DNA from: CAVVNN01 sp963838035
GTDB taxonomy: Bacteria; Actinomycetota; Thermoleophilia; Solirubrobacterales; 70-9
NCBI GenBank assembly: GCA_963838035.1
Contig: CAWIPM010000004.1
Location: forward strand, 89,415 to 153,414
Length of the DNA stretch: 64,000 bases
Direction of reading: 5' to 3'
Notes under the pieces: generated by a model
What the model was told of the DNA's origin: nothing
What the model saw: the letters and a program-made list of their open reading frames with translations, nothing else
The model's database searches: none
Program-made: the position numbers and the translations under genes
Shown here: in pieces, positions 1-9,327 of the stretch
Layout of the letters: every line of letters starts with the position of its first letter
How positions within the stretch are numbered: position 1 is the first letter of the stretch

Positions 1-410
1 AACGGCTCGGCTACGACGAGTTCCCCGACCGCGACATCTACCTGGAGAAGGTGATCGAGGTGCTCGGCGGCGAGGTCGTCGAGTACGACGGCGCCCGCAA
101 ATGCTGCGGCTTCCCCGTGATCACGATGAACCGCGAGACCTCGCTGCGCCAGGCGGGCACGCACGTCGGCGACGCGCTCGATGCCGGCGCCGACTGCCTC
201 GTCACACCCTGCCCGCTCTGCCACCTCAACCTCGACATGCAGCAGCCCGAGGCGGCCAAGGTCGTCAACCGCGACCTCGGCCTCGCCGTCCTGCACCTGC
301 CGCAACTGGTCGGCCTCGCCCTCGGCGCCGAGCCGAAGCAGCTCGGGATGAGCAAGCACATCGCCTCGACCGGCTGGGTGCAGGAGCGCCTAGCCGCGAT
401 CCCCGCTTAG
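1..410 (+). CDS. HdrB/SdhE-like CCG-domain iron-sulfur protein, C-terminal part
   Basis: The frame is open from base 3, so the gene starts upstream and only about 135 C-terminal residues are visible. They contain KCCGFP and, further on, CPLCHLNLD, the spacing of the second CCG domain of HdrB, GlpC and succinate dehydrogenase subunit E-like proteins, which bind iron-sulfur clusters and pass electrons between a flavoprotein and a membrane or thiol acceptor. The stop is TAG at 408-410, and the 3' end overlaps the convergent antiporter gene by 21 bp. The family is clear, but the exact complex cannot be told without the upstream genes. Confidence 0.7.
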   Translation, partial: RLGYDEFPDRDIYLEKVIEVLGGEVVEYDGARKCCGFPVITMNRETSLRQAGTHVGDALDAGADCLVTPCPLCHLNLDMQQPEAAKVVNRDLGLAVLHLPQLVGLALGAEPKQLGMSKHIASTGWVQERLAAIPA

Positions 411-1592
411 CCCGGTCCGCCTCGCCATCCAGCGGGCGCCGAGGGTGTCTGTGAGCCCGTGGGCGACGATCGAGGCGATGATCGCGATCGCGGCGACGTC
501 GAAGATCAGTTCGCCGTTGCCGACCTGCGACTTGAGCACGAAGAGGGCGAACAGCATCGAGGCCACGCCCTTGGGCCCGAACCAGGCCATGAACAGCTTC
601 TGCGGGCGCGGCAGGCCGGTGCGCAGGAAGGAGAGCATGACCGCGACAGGGCGGGCGACGATCAGCGCGAAGAGGACGAAGAGGACCAGCGGCGGGATGC
701 TGTGGTGAAAGCCGGTGGCGACGATCAGCGCGCCGAAGACGAAGAAGGTGAGCACCTGGAGGATCGCGCTGGTGTTCTCGGCGAACTCGACGAAGCCCTG
801 CGGGACGTCGCGCTCGGTCGCGCCCATCGCGATGCCGCAGACGAAGGCTGCGATCAGCCCGTTGCCGAAGGTGACGTCAGAGAGGCCGAAGGCGACCAGG
901 GCGAAGCCGACTGAGTAGATGCCCTCGTAGCGAGCGGTGATTCCTCCACCGGGAAGGTGGTGGTGTAGCCGCCCGCCGAGCGCGCCGAGAGCGAGGCCGA
1001 TCGCCGCGCCGACCAGGGCCTCCCCGGCCAGCTTCGCCGCTTCGGCTCCCGGGCTGCCGCCCGGCGAGGCGAGGACGAGGAAGAAGAGGACGAAGGGCAG
1101 CGCCAGGCCGTCGTTTAGCCCGGACTCGAGATTGAGGGTGTGGCGAACCGCGCTGGGGACCAGGCGCGAGGTGACAACCGCAGAGGTGACGACGGGGTCG
1201 GTCGGCGAGAGCACCGCCGCGAGCAGGAAGGCCTCGGCCCAGGTGAGGTCGGGGAAGAGCGCCTTCGCTGCCAGCGCCAACAGCGCCATCGTGATCGGCA
1301 TCGCGATGATCAGCGCCCGCGCAACCGGGCTCCAGTGCCGGCGCAACAGCTCGCGCTCGACGAACATCCCGTCGGAAAAGAGGGTGAGGATCAGTGCCAG
1401 CTCGATCAGCGTCACGATCGACTGGTCCGTCGCGTCGACGTGGACCACGTCGGCCGCCGCGAGGCCGATGCCGAGCGCCACCGAGAGCACCGAAGCCGAG
1501 AGCACGGTCCCCCGAATCAGCCCGGAGAGCGCCGCGACCACGGCCAGCAGCCCCCCGAAGATGAGCACCCCCTCGCCGAAGCCGATGTCCAC
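390..1592 (-). CDS. CPA1-family Na+(K+)/H+ antiporter
   Basis: A 400-residue polytopic membrane protein with about 12 hydrophobic segments. The motifs AVLSPTDPV and LESGLNDG are the ion-binding segments that mark the CPA1 branch (NhaP/NHE-like) of cation:proton antiporters, which exchange cytoplasmic Na+ or K+ for protons. It lacks the long C-terminal TrkA-N/RCK tail of some homologues. It lies 3 bp after asd on the same strand, so it may be co-transcribed with asd and lysC. Ion specificity cannot be read from the sequence. Confidence 0.85.
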   Translation of the reverse strand: MDIGFGEGVLIFGGLLAVVAALSGLIRGTVLSASVLSVALGIGLAAADVVHVDATDQSIVTLIELALILTLFSDGMFVERELLRRHWSPVARALIIAMPITMALLALAAKALFPDLTWAEAFLLAAVLSPTDPVVTSAVVTSRLVPSAVRHTLNLESGLNDGLALPFVLFFLVLASPGGSPGAEAAKLAGEALVGAAIGLALGALGGRLHHHLPGGGITARYEGIYSVGFALVAFGLSDVTFGNGLIAAFVCGIAMGATERDVPQGFVEFAENTSAILQVLTFFVFGALIVATGFHHSIPPLVLFVLFALIVARPVAVMLSFLRTGLPRPQKLFMAWFGPKGVASMLFALFVLKSQVGNGELIFDVAAIAIIASIVAHGLTDTLGARWMARRTGLSGDRG

Positions 1593-1595
1593 GGG

Positions 1596-2630
1596 CTACT
1601 TCCGGCTACCGAGCAGCCCGCGCTCGACCAGCAGCTCGGCGATCTGAACGGCGTTCGTCGCCGCCCCCTTGCGCAGGTTGTCGGAGACGATCCACATGTC
1701 CAGCGCGCGCTCGTTTCCCGGATCGCGCCTGATGCGGCCGACGAGGACATCGTCGCGGCCGGCGGCGTCGATCGCCATCGGGTAGCGCGCCGCCGCCGGG
1801 TCGTCCACGACCTTCACCCCGGGCGCCGAGGCGAGCAGCTCGCGGGCCCGCTCGGCGGATAGCGGCTCCTTCGTCTCGACGTTGACCGCCTCCGAGTGAC
1901 CGGTCACCACCGGCACCCGCACGCAGGTCGCGCTGACTCGGATCGAGTCGTCGCCGAGGATCTTTCGCGTCTCGCCGATCAGCTTGCGCTCCTCATCCGT
2001 GTGGTCGTCGCCGGCCGCGAAGCTGCCCGCCTGGGGCAGCGCGTTGAAGGCGATCCGGTGCGGATAGACGGCTGTGACGGGGACGTGCTCGCCGAGCACC
2101 GCCCGCGATTGGGCGAGCAGCTCGTCGACCGCCTTCTTGCCGGTGCCGGAGACCGCCTGATAGGTGGAGATGACCAGCCGCTCGATGCCGGCCTCGTCGT
2201 AGAGGGGCTTGAGGGCGACCACCATCTGCATGGTCGAGCAGTTCGGGTTGGCGACGATTCCGCTGTGCCCCTCGATCGCGTCGGGGTTGACCTCGGCGAC
2301 GACCAGGGGAACGTCGTCGCGCATGCGCCAGTGGCTGGTGTTGTCGACGACGACGGCGCCTGCCGCGACCAACCGTGGGGCCCACTCGGCGCTGACCGCC
2401 CCCCCGGCTGAGGAGAGGACGACGTCGAGATCCTGGATCGTGTCCTCACTCAACGCCCTGCACTCGAGGGCGGCGCCGTTCCACTCCAACTCCTTGCCGG
2501 CGGAGCGCTCGGAGGCGAAGGGCACCAGGTCGGCGACCGGGAACTCGCGCTCGGCGAGCACGCCGAGGATCGTCGAACCGACCAGCCCGGTCGCGCCCAC
2601 CACTCCGACTCTGTACCCCTCGGTCAGCAA
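1596..2630 (-). CDS. asd: Aspartate-semialdehyde dehydrogenase
   Basis: 344 residues, the normal length. It reduces aspartyl phosphate to aspartate semialdehyde with NADPH, the second step toward lysine, threonine, methionine and diaminopimelate. The N-terminal nucleotide-binding motif GVVGATGLVGS and the active-site segment ANPNCST, with its catalytic Cys, are both present, as is the AVSGTGKKA segment. It follows lysC by 55 bp on the same strand, the usual asd-lysC pairing of actinobacteria, so the two steps are probably co-expressed. Confidence 0.95.
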   Translation of the reverse strand: MLTEGYRVGVVGATGLVGSTILGVLAEREFPVADLVPFASERSAGKELEWNGAALECRALSEDTIQDLDVVLSSAGGAVSAEWAPRLVAAGAVVVDNTSHWRMRDDVPLVVAEVNPDAIEGHSGIVANPNCSTMQMVVALKPLYDEAGIERLVISTYQAVSGTGKKAVDELLAQSRAVLGEHVPVTAVYPHRIAFNALPQAGSFAAGDDHTDEERKLIGETRKILGDDSIRVSATCVRVPVVTGHSEAVNVETKEPLSAERARELLASAPGVKVVDDPAAARYPMAIDAAGRDDVLVGRIRRDPGNERALDMWIVSDNLRKGAATNAVQIAELLVERGLLGSRK

Positions 2631-2685
2631 GTTGCCTCCCGCCGCCCCCGGACGCGGGAGCGAGTCCCTGTCCGTATCCGAACCA

Positions 2686-3972
2686 TCAGGGATTCGCGGG
2701 GGCAGAGGAGGCGGCAGATTGCCCCTCGGGGCGGACTGCGTCGGCCCCGAGGTCGAACGCCTTGTGCAGCGCCTTGACCGCGTCGGGAACGCGGTCGGCG
2801 GAGATCACGCACGAGATCTTGATCGGCGAGGTGGAGATCATCTCGATGTTGATCCCCTCGCCGCCGAGGACCTCGAAGACCTTGGCGGCGACGCCGGGGT
2901 GCGAGCGCATGCCGGCGCCGACGATCGAGACCTTGCCGATCCGCTCGTCGGTGCGGACGCCGTTGCTGACCCCGCCAAGCCCGGCAACAGTGTCGATGGC
3001 CGTGGCCAGGTCGGAGCGGTCGACGGTGAAGGAGAGGTCGGCCAGCTCATCGTCTCCCACCGGCTCGTTCTGGATGATCACGTCGACGTTGACGTTTGCC
3101 TCGGCCAGCGAGGTGAAGATGCGGCCGGCGACGCCGGGCTCATCGCGGACGCCGGTCAGCGTCACACGGGCCTCGCCGTCGGAGTGGGTCACGGCTGTCA
3201 CGAAGGGTTGCTCCACGGTCTCTTCCTCTGCGACGACGAGGGTACCGGGGCCGTCCTCGAAGCTGCTGCGGCAATGGATGCGGACGCCGTGGTTGCGCGC
3301 GTACTCGACCGATCGCAGCTGCAACACCTTGGCCCCGGAAGCCGACATCTCCAGCATCTCCTCGTAGGAGACCTTCGCCAGCTTCCGCGCCTCCGCCACG
3401 ATCCGCGGATCGGCGCTGAACACCCCGGAGACATCGGTGTAGATCTCGCAGACGCCTGCTCCCAGCGCCGCCGCAAGCGCCACCGCGGTCGTGTCCGACC
3501 CCCCGCGCCCCAGCGTGGTCACATCGCGACTCTCGGTCGAGACCCCCTGGAAGCCGGCGACGAGCACCACCCGATCGTCCTCCAGCGCCTCCCTGATCCG
3601 CTCGGCCCGCACATCGATGATCCGGGCCTTCGTGTGGGAGGAGTCGGTGACGATCCCGGCCTGGGACCCGGTCAGCGAGATCGCCTCGTGCCCCATGTCA
3701 TGAATCGCCATCGCGGCGAGAGCGCAGGAGATCCGCTCCCCCGTCGAGAGCAGCATGTCCATCTCCCGGGCCACCGGCCGCTCGGAGATCTCGAAGGCCT
3801 GAGCAACCAGCTCGTCGGTCGTCTTCCCCCGAGCCGACAGCACGGCCACCACCCTGTTCCCAGCCTCCCGAGCGGCCACGATCCGCCCCGCGGCGCGCTT
3901 GATCTGCTCGGCCCCGGCCACCGAGGTGCCCCCGAACTTCATGACCACGATCTCAGATTGCGCCGCACCCAT
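2686..3972 (-). CDS. lysC: Aspartate kinase
   Basis: 428 residues. Phosphorylates aspartate at the head of the aspartate-family amino acid pathway. The N-terminal kinase signature VMKFGGTSVA, the catalytic-domain LLSTGERIS and TLGRGGSDTTA segments, and two C-terminal ACT domains (from about residue 265, for feedback inhibition by end products) are all visible. The length fits the alpha form; an internal start giving a separate beta subunit, as in Corynebacterium, is possible but not shown. It is the first gene of the lysC-asd unit. I saw no lysine riboswitch in the 205-bp upstream gap. Confidence 0.95.
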   Translation of the reverse strand: MGAAQSEIVVMKFGGTSVAGAEQIKRAAGRIVAAREAGNRVVAVLSARGKTTDELVAQAFEISERPVAREMDMLLSTGERISCALAAMAIHDMGHEAISLTGSQAGIVTDSSHTKARIIDVRAERIREALEDDRVVLVAGFQGVSTESRDVTTLGRGGSDTTAVALAAALGAGVCEIYTDVSGVFSADPRIVAEARKLAKVSYEEMLEMSASGAKVLQLRSVEYARNHGVRIHCRSSFEDGPGTLVVAEEETVEQPFVTAVTHSDGEARVTLTGVRDEPGVAGRIFTSLAEANVNVDVIIQNEPVGDDELADLSFTVDRSDLATAIDTVAGLGGVSNGVRTDERIGKVSIVGAGMRSHPGVAAKVFEVLGGEGINIEMISTSPIKISCVISADRVPDAVKALHKAFDLGADAVRPEGQSAASSAPANP

Positions 3973-4148
3973 AGGAGCGACTGAGGATAGTCGCCCCCGC
4001 AGGGGGAGAAACCCGGGCCGCCGGCGACTACGTCCGCCGGATCCTCACCGAAGTCGCGAGCCGAATCGCCGCTTCAGACTTTGACCCTGCTGGAGGGGGA
4101 GAAAGTCGGCACAGCAGGACGGGCCTGGGTGACCTAGATCACTTGAGG

Positions 4149-4167
4149 ATATATCTGTCGGATATAT
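4149..4167. promoter_or_regulatory. Inverted repeat upstream of the padR-like gene, candidate operator
   Basis: Two 7-base arms, ATATATC and GATATAT, are exact inverted repeats separated by TGTCG. They end 11 bp before the ATG of the PadR-type regulator. AT-rich dyads at this spot are the usual autoregulatory targets of PadR proteins, so binding by the adjacent regulator is likely but inferred. Confidence 0.5.
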
Positions 4168-4177
4168 ATTGGGCTGA

Positions 4178-4723
4178 ATGGAGCTGAGCGCCACCGCCTA
4201 CGTGATCCTCGGGATGGTCAGCCGCGAGCCGCGGTCCGGCTATGAGATCAAGGCTCTGGTCGACGAAACGACCCGGTTCTTCTGGGCAGCGAGCTACGGT
4301 CAGATCTACCCCGAGCTGAAACGGCTCTCCGAGGCCGGACTGGTGAAGGGAATCGACGCCCCGCGTGGCGAGCGCAAGCGGACCGTCTACGAGATCACCT
4401 CCGACGGCGAGGCGGCCCTGAAGGAATGGCTGCGACAGGCGCCCGCCACCTACGAGATGCGGGAGGAGGGGCTGCTGAAGCTCTTCTTCGCGGGCGTCCT
4501 ACCACCCAGGGAGGCCGCCGAGATCCTCGGCTGGATGCGCGAGCACCGGCTCGGCCTCGTCGATCGGCTGAAGGAGATGGAACCGGGCGCCCTCGCCAAG
4601 GAGGACTCGTTCCCACTGATGGTGCTGCGGGGCGGAATCGAGTTCAACGAGTGGTTCGCGGACTGGTGCGAGCGGATGGAGCGTCAGCTCCTCGAGCCCA
4701 CCCGAAAGAGAAGGAGCAGCTGA
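4178..4723 (+). CDS. PadR-family transcriptional regulator
   Basis: 181 residues. The N-terminal winged helix (SATAYVILGMVSREPRSGYE, then a YPELKRLSEAGLV recognition region) is the PadR signature, and the C-terminal helical part resembles the PadR dimerisation domain (Vir_act_alpha_C). PadR proteins are ligand-responsive repressors, often of efflux pumps. The TGA stop shares its last base with the ATG of the following MMPL transporter, so the two are translationally coupled and the regulator probably controls the pump. The start is ATG at 4178, just after the dyad at 4149-4167. No strong Shine-Dalgarno is seen, so the mRNA may be leaderless or nearly so. Confidence 0.88.
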   Translation: MELSATAYVILGMVSREPRSGYEIKALVDETTRFFWAASYGQIYPELKRLSEAGLVKGIDAPRGERKRTVYEITSDGEAALKEWLRQAPATYEMREEGLLKLFFAGVLPPREAAEILGWMREHRLGLVDRLKEMEPGALAKEDSFPLMVLRGGIEFNEWFADWCERMERQLLEPTRKRRSS

Positions 4724-6858
4724 TGTTCGACGCCCTCGCACGCCTCGCCGACGGCAACGCCCGCCGGATCGGGCTCCTCGCGATCGCCTTCTTCCTCCTC
4801 GCGGGGGCATTCGGCGGCTCCGTCGCCAGCCGGCTCGACCCATATGGCGCCGACGATCCCGCGACCGAGACGGTCAAGGCAAAGGAACGGCTGCAGGCAG
4901 CCGGCCTGCGGGTGCCGGCGGTGCTCGCGGTGGTCACGGACGCGCCCGTCGCCGCCCCGGCCACCCGGGCCCGGGTCGAGGCGATGGAGCGCCGGCTTCG
5001 TCGCCGCGGCGACGTGCAGTCGGTGACCGGCTACTTCGACACCGGCTCCCCCGCCTTCATATCTCACGACCACAGCTCCACCTACTTCGCGGTGTCGCTG
5101 AAGCCGACCGAGGACAAGCGCTGGCAGGAAGCCGGCGCCGAAATCGCCGACGTCCTCTCCAGCCACCCGGGCGTCGTCGTCGGCGGCGCCGCGGTCGCCC
5201 AGGAGCAGGTCAACAAGCAGGTCGAGAAGGACCTGCGGATGGCCGAGCTGATCGCCTTTCCCCTCCTCTTCCTGCTCTCCTTGCTCTTCTTTCGCAGCCT
5301 CGTCGCCGCCCTGCTACCGCTGATGATCGGCGGACTGGCGATCGTCGGCACCTTCCTGATCCTCAGAATCGCCAGCGAAGTCGGCTCGATCTCGATCTTC
5401 GCGCTCAACCTGACGACGGCGTTGGGTCTGGGCCTGGCGATCGACTACAGCCTGTTCATCGTCTCCCGCTACCGCGAGGAGATCGCAAAGGACGGGCCGG
5501 GACTGGCGGCGATGAGGCGCGTGCTGGCAACCTCAGGTCGTACCGTCTTCTTCTCCTCTCTGACCGTCGCCGCGGCGCTCGCATCGCTGCTGGTATTCCC
5601 CCAGCGCTTCCTCTACTCGATGGGGCTTGGCGGCTCGCTGGTGGCGCTCTTCGCGGCGTTGATCTCGCTGACCGTGCTGCCCGCGGTCCTGACCCTGCTC
5701 GGCACCCGGGTCAACGCGCTGTCGCCGCGCTTCCTGCAGCGCCGCGCCGAGGCCGACGCGCGGCCCGATGAGAGGGGCTTCTGGTATCGGCTCTCGCGCT
5801 TCGTCATGCGCCGCCCGGTGCCGGTGGCGACGCTCAGCGCCCTGCTGCTGATCGCGATGGGCCTGCCCTTCCTGGGGATCAAGTTCGACACGGTCGACCC
5901 GACGGTGCTGCCGAAGAGCGCCAGCGCCCGCCAGGCATATGACACGGTGCGCGCCGATTTCCCCCCCTATCGCGAGACGCCGATCTGGGTCGACCTCGAA
6001 GGCGCCAGCCGCAGAGAGGCGGCGCAGTTTGCGACCCGCGTGCGCCGCGTCGACGGAGTCGCCGAAGTCAACCCGCCGCAGCCGCTGAAGGGAAGCGTGA
6101 CCGCGATCCAGGCGGTCTCCACCCGCCCCTTCGTCTCCACCGCCAGCCAGACGACCGTGAGGCGAATCCGCGACCTGTCGCCACCGCCTGGGGCGACGGT
6201 CCTGGTCGGCGGCGCCACCGCGGACTTCATCGACCTCCAGGGCAGCCTCGCCAGCCACGTGCCGATCGTGCTCGGGATCATCGTCGTCGCGACGCTGACG
6301 ATCCTCTTCCTGATGACCGGCTCGGTGATCCTGCCGATCAAGTCGCTGATCATGAACTTCCTCAACCTCAGCGCCGTCTTCGGGCTGCTGGTGCTGATCT
6401 TCCAGGACGGCCGCCTGCAGGGGTTCCTCGACTACAGCAGCCCCGGGGCGATCGAGCAGACGATGCCGATCCTGCTCTTTGCCGTCGCCTTCGGGCTCTC
6501 CACCGATTACGCGGTCTTTCTCCTCTCGCGGATCAAGGAGGCCCGCGACAACGGCGCCTCGGACTCCGAGTGCGTGGCAATCGGGCTGGAGCGGACGGGC
6601 CGGATCGTCACCGCCGCGGCGCTGCTCTTCGCCGTCGCGATGGGTGCCTTCGCAACCTCCCAGGTCATCTTCATCAAGGAGAACGGCGTCGGCACGGCGC
6701 TGGCGGTGCTGATCGACGCCAGCATCATCCGCGCCCTGCTGGTTCCCTCCCTGATGGAGCTGCTCGGCCGGTGGAACTGGTGGGCTCCGGCCCCCCTGCG
6801 CCGCCTCCACGACCGCTTCGGGATCAGCGAGGCCGCGGCGGCGCCGGAGCGCGGATAG
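4723..6858 (+). CDS. MMPL-family membrane transporter
   Basis: 711 residues, the normal length for short MMPL proteins of the RND superfamily, which export lipids, siderophores or drugs in actinobacteria. Architecture is one TM helix, an extracytoplasmic domain, a bundle of five to six TM helices, and then the same arrangement repeated. The paired TM4/TM10 motifs GLAIDYSLFIVSRYREE and FGLSTDYAVFLLSRIKE carry the Asp-Tyr pairs of the proton relay. The start ATG at 4723 overlaps the padR stop and has AAGGAG at 4711-4716. The substrate is unknown; linkage to PadR suggests induced export of a toxic compound. Confidence 0.9.
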   Translation: MFDALARLADGNARRIGLLAIAFFLLAGAFGGSVASRLDPYGADDPATETVKAKERLQAAGLRVPAVLAVVTDAPVAAPATRARVEAMERRLRRRGDVQSVTGYFDTGSPAFISHDHSSTYFAVSLKPTEDKRWQEAGAEIADVLSSHPGVVVGGAAVAQEQVNKQVEKDLRMAELIAFPLLFLLSLLFFRSLVAALLPLMIGGLAIVGTFLILRIASEVGSISIFALNLTTALGLGLAIDYSLFIVSRYREEIAKDGPGLAAMRRVLATSGRTVFFSSLTVAAALASLLVFPQRFLYSMGLGGSLVALFAALISLTVLPAVLTLLGTRVNALSPRFLQRRAEADARPDERGFWYRLSRFVMRRPVPVATLSALLLIAMGLPFLGIKFDTVDPTVLPKSASARQAYDTVRADFPPYRETPIWVDLEGASRREAAQFATRVRRVDGVAEVNPPQPLKGSVTAIQAVSTRPFVSTASQTTVRRIRDLSPPPGATVLVGGATADFIDLQGSLASHVPIVLGIIVVATLTILFLMTGSVILPIKSLIMNFLNLSAVFGLLVLIFQDGRLQGFLDYSSPGAIEQTMPILLFAVAFGLSTDYAVFLLSRIKEARDNGASDSECVAIGLERTGRIVTAAALLFAVAMGAFATSQVIFIKENGVGTALAVLIDASIIRALLVPSLMELLGRWNWWAPAPLRRLHDRFGISEAAAAPERG

Positions 6859-6875
6859 AGCCGGCGGCAGGGTGC

Positions 6876-8528
6876 CTACGGTTCGGCGGTGTACACGGTG
6901 GAGTCGAACGCGCCGAGCGCTTCGTTCGCCGCGTAGCCGAGCGGCGGCAGTTCGAACAGTTCCTCGACGCTGCGCAGCAGCGAGAAGTGGTTGTAGTAGC
7001 CGCTTTCGTTGACGCTGCCGGCTTTGACGAAGGGGGAGATCAGCAGCATCCCGACGCGGCCGCCCCCACCGCTCGGTTTCACCGGGCCGGTTGCCGGTGC
7101 GGTGGTGGCCGGCGCAGGTTCGGCGGCGAGGTTGGGGTATTCGGGCGTCGCGCAGCAGGCGCTGGGGTCGGCGTTCGGCCCCGCCTGCGGCGCCTCGGCA
7201 GAGGTGATCGCGATCAGGCCGCCTTCCTTGTAGGCCGGCGAGGCCTCGATCTCCGGGACGACCGTCTGCAGGAACGGTTCGGCGGCGGCGAGGCCCGCGG
7301 GCGCGCCGGGTTCGCATGGCTCTTCGCCGCCGTCGTGGCAGGCATTGGGAACGATGTAGGCGAGCGAAGGGGTGCTCTTCGCTTGCTCAAGGTCCGTCGC
7401 GAGCCGGTCGAGGCCGACGTCGTGTTCGGCGCACGCGGGGCTGTCGAGCAGCGAGTGGAAGTAGACGAACGGGTTTCGCCAGGTCTCGTAGGCGTCCCCG
7501 GGAAGCGGGGCCTGGTTGGCGTCGGGGCCGCCGAGCGCGGGATGGCGACAGGTGGCGGGCGCTTCGCCGCCGCTGCTGCCGATGTCCTCGACGTAGGCCA
7601 CCCAGGCCTTCTTCGCGCTTTCCAGCTGGCCGGGCAGGGTCTGGGCTTCTGCCGGATAGACGCAGCCGCTCCCTTCCACCTGTTCTTCGGCGCCGACCGT
7701 GGCTGGCGCGACCTCGGCGAATTCGGGGCAGTTCGCCGCCGTCTGCGGGGTCGGACCCTGGCCGCTGACCAGGGCGATCTCGTTGGCGAGCGCCCCCTGC
7801 GCGACCGCGTAGTAGTTGGAGAGCAGCTCACCCTGGGCGGTGAGCGTCTTCGCGAGGTACGGGGCGCTGGAGCCTTCGCCGAAGGCTTCTTCGTACCCGT
7901 TTTCCCCCAGCACGATCAGGAACACGTGCTTGACTTCGGGAAGGGTTTCTTCTTCCGGCAGTTCCGGGGGCAGTTGGGCCGGCGCACTCGATTCGGGTTC
8001 GGCTTCCGGCGTTTCGGAGGGAGCGGCGGGGGGTTCTTCGGCGGAGGACGCCAGAGCGGGAGATTCGACCACGGGGGCCGGGGCGGCCGTGGCTTCCGGC
8101 GCGCTTTCCGAAGCCCCTCCCCCTCCCATTTCGAGGATGATCGGCGGGAACCCGGCGCTCTGCGCGAACGGGCTGGTGACCGATCCGAGCACGACCCCGG
8201 CGGCGAGCAGCGCCATCACCGCGACAGCCGCAACCTGCGGGGAGGGCATGAAGCGCCAGTAACCGGCCTCCTCGTCCTCATTCTCCTCCCTGGCCACCGC
8301 CGGATCGATCGGCGTCACCGGAAGGCTGCCCGCTACCGTGGCGCCGGGGCGGGGCCGGCCGCCCTTCCTCAGTGCGTCGATGCGCTTTGCGATCAGAGGC
8401 GGCAGCGGGCCGCGCCGCGCGCCGCAGCCCAGGCAGTAGCGCTGCGTGGCCGAGAGCGCGGCGCCGCAGTCCGCACAGGCCTCGGCATGGGGCCTGCGGG
8501 GACCCTCGGCGTCGTTGGGGTTGCTCAC
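6876..8528 (-). CDS. Zinc-ribbon, membrane-anchored phosphoesterase-family protein
   Basis: About 550 residues from a GTG at 8528 (an upstream in-frame start at 8648 would overlap the divergent gene). Order: cytoplasmic zinc ribbon (CADCGAALS...YCLGCGARRG), charged linker, one TM segment (VAAVAVMALLAAGVVLGSV), a Pro/Ala/Glu-rich extracellular spacer, then a domain of the acid phosphatase/phospholipase C type phosphoesterase family (PF04185-like: VKHVFLIVLGENGYEEAFG, SNYYAVAQGALANEIALVSG, GRVGMLLISPFVKAG). The family motif E-N-H/R-S reads E-N-G-Y here, so activity is uncertain. It sits next to the pst phosphate locus, which would suit scavenging of phosphate from esters, but that link is inference. 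Confidence 0.7.
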   Translation of the reverse strand: MSNPNDAEGPRRPHAEACADCGAALSATQRYCLGCGARRGPLPPLIAKRIDALRKGGRPRPGATVAGSLPVTPIDPAVAREENEDEEAGYWRFMPSPQVAAVAVMALLAAGVVLGSVTSPFAQSAGFPPIILEMGGGGASESAPEATAAPAPVVESPALASSAEEPPAAPSETPEAEPESSAPAQLPPELPEEETLPEVKHVFLIVLGENGYEEAFGEGSSAPYLAKTLTAQGELLSNYYAVAQGALANEIALVSGQGPTPQTAANCPEFAEVAPATVGAEEQVEGSGCVYPAEAQTLPGQLESAKKAWVAYVEDIGSSGGEAPATCRHPALGGPDANQAPLPGDAYETWRNPFVYFHSLLDSPACAEHDVGLDRLATDLEQAKSTPSLAYIVPNACHDGGEEPCEPGAPAGLAAAEPFLQTVVPEIEASPAYKEGGLIAITSAEAPQAGPNADPSACCATPEYPNLAAEPAPATTAPATGPVKPSGGGGRVGMLLISPFVKAGSVNESGYYNHFSLLRSVEELFELPPLGYAANEALGAFDSTVYTAEP

Positions 8529-8646
8529 GCTGAGGCCAAGTCTCGCGACCCCCTTCGCCCTCGATGTGAAGATTTCGAGTCCGGCCTTTTCACAACTCCT
8601 CAACATCTGGGGCGCGGGCGCCGCGACAATCACCGGGATCGCCCGC

Positions 8647-9327
8647 ATGGACTCGACCGACGTCTCGACTCAAACCTTCGCCCAGCCCGAGATCGCACCA
8701 GTGCCCCGAGAGCCCGAGTTGCCGGCCCCCACGGCACAGGTCCAGACCGCCGCGTCCCAGAGCGGGGACCAGTGCCCGTCCTGCGGGGCGGTGCTGGCGG
8801 CCGACCAGCGCTACTGCCTCGAGTGCGGGCACCGACGCGGCGACCCGCGCCTTCCCTTCATGGATGCCGTCGTCCTGATGGACGCCGTCAAGCGCCCGGC
8901 CCACGCCCCTCCCCCTCCTGCCAAGAAGAAGCGCTCGGGCATCTCGCCCAACGCGGCGCTGATCGCCGGGGTCGGGACGCTGCTGCTCGCCCTCGGCATC
9001 GGCGTCCTGATCGGGCGCTCGGGCGAACACACCGCCGCCCCGACACAGGCTGCGCCGATCGTCATCCACGGCGGCGGCGAAGAAGCCAAGACTGCGTCGG
9101 CTGCCAAGACCACCACCGGCGGTGGCGCCGCCACGAGCGCGAAGACGAAGAAGCAGAAAGCGGCTGCGCTGAAGGAAGCGGAAAAGCACCCCGCCGCCGA
9201 AGAAGTCCTCAAGCCGGCAGGGAACGTCAACCTGCCGCCCGCGAAAATCCAACCGGGCGACGCGTGCAGCAACTCCGAAGCCGGTTGCGAAAACGGCAAG
9301 TTCAACGGGAATTTCTTCGGCGAATGA
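8647..9327 (+). CDS. Zinc-ribbon single-pass membrane protein
   Basis: 226 residues from ATG at 8647, divergent from the phosphoesterase gene. An N-terminal zinc ribbon (CPSCGAVLAADQRYCLECGH) is nearly the same as that of the divergent protein. It is followed by a Pro/Lys linker, one TM helix (AALIAGVGTLLLALGIGVLI) and a Lys/Ala-rich C-terminal region ending NGKFNGNFFGE with two Cys (CSNSEAGC). The topology mimics the phosphoesterase without its catalytic domain. No enzymatic function is recognised. The next gene starts inside its stop codon (ATGA). Confidence 0.65.
   Translation: MDSTDVSTQTFAQPEIAPVPREPELPAPTAQVQTAASQSGDQCPSCGAVLAADQRYCLECGHRRGDPRLPFMDAVVLMDAVKRPAHAPPPPAKKKRSGISPNAALIAGVGTLLLALGIGVLIGRSGEHTAAPTQAAPIVIHGGGEEAKTASAAKTTTGGGAATSAKTKKQKAAALKEAEKHPAAEEVLKPAGNVNLPPAKIQPGDACSNSEAGCENGKFNGNFFGE

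Noticed and set aside
3973..4148. Possible lysine riboswitch before lysC
   Set aside because: None of the conserved lysine-aptamer core elements was recognisable in either strand of the gap.
2209..7317. Very long open frames opposite or overlapping lysC, asd and the MMPL gene (up to about 590 codons)
   Set aside because: They are antisense or shifted shadows created by high-GC third positions; their translations are Arg/Gly/Asp-rich with no family likeness, while the opposite frames encode clear proteins.
6570..9323. A single plus-strand open frame of more than 1,000 codons running into the small zinc-ribbon gene
   Set aside because: Only its last 146 codons make sense; the rest is antisense to the phosphoesterase and in a shifted frame of its neighbours.
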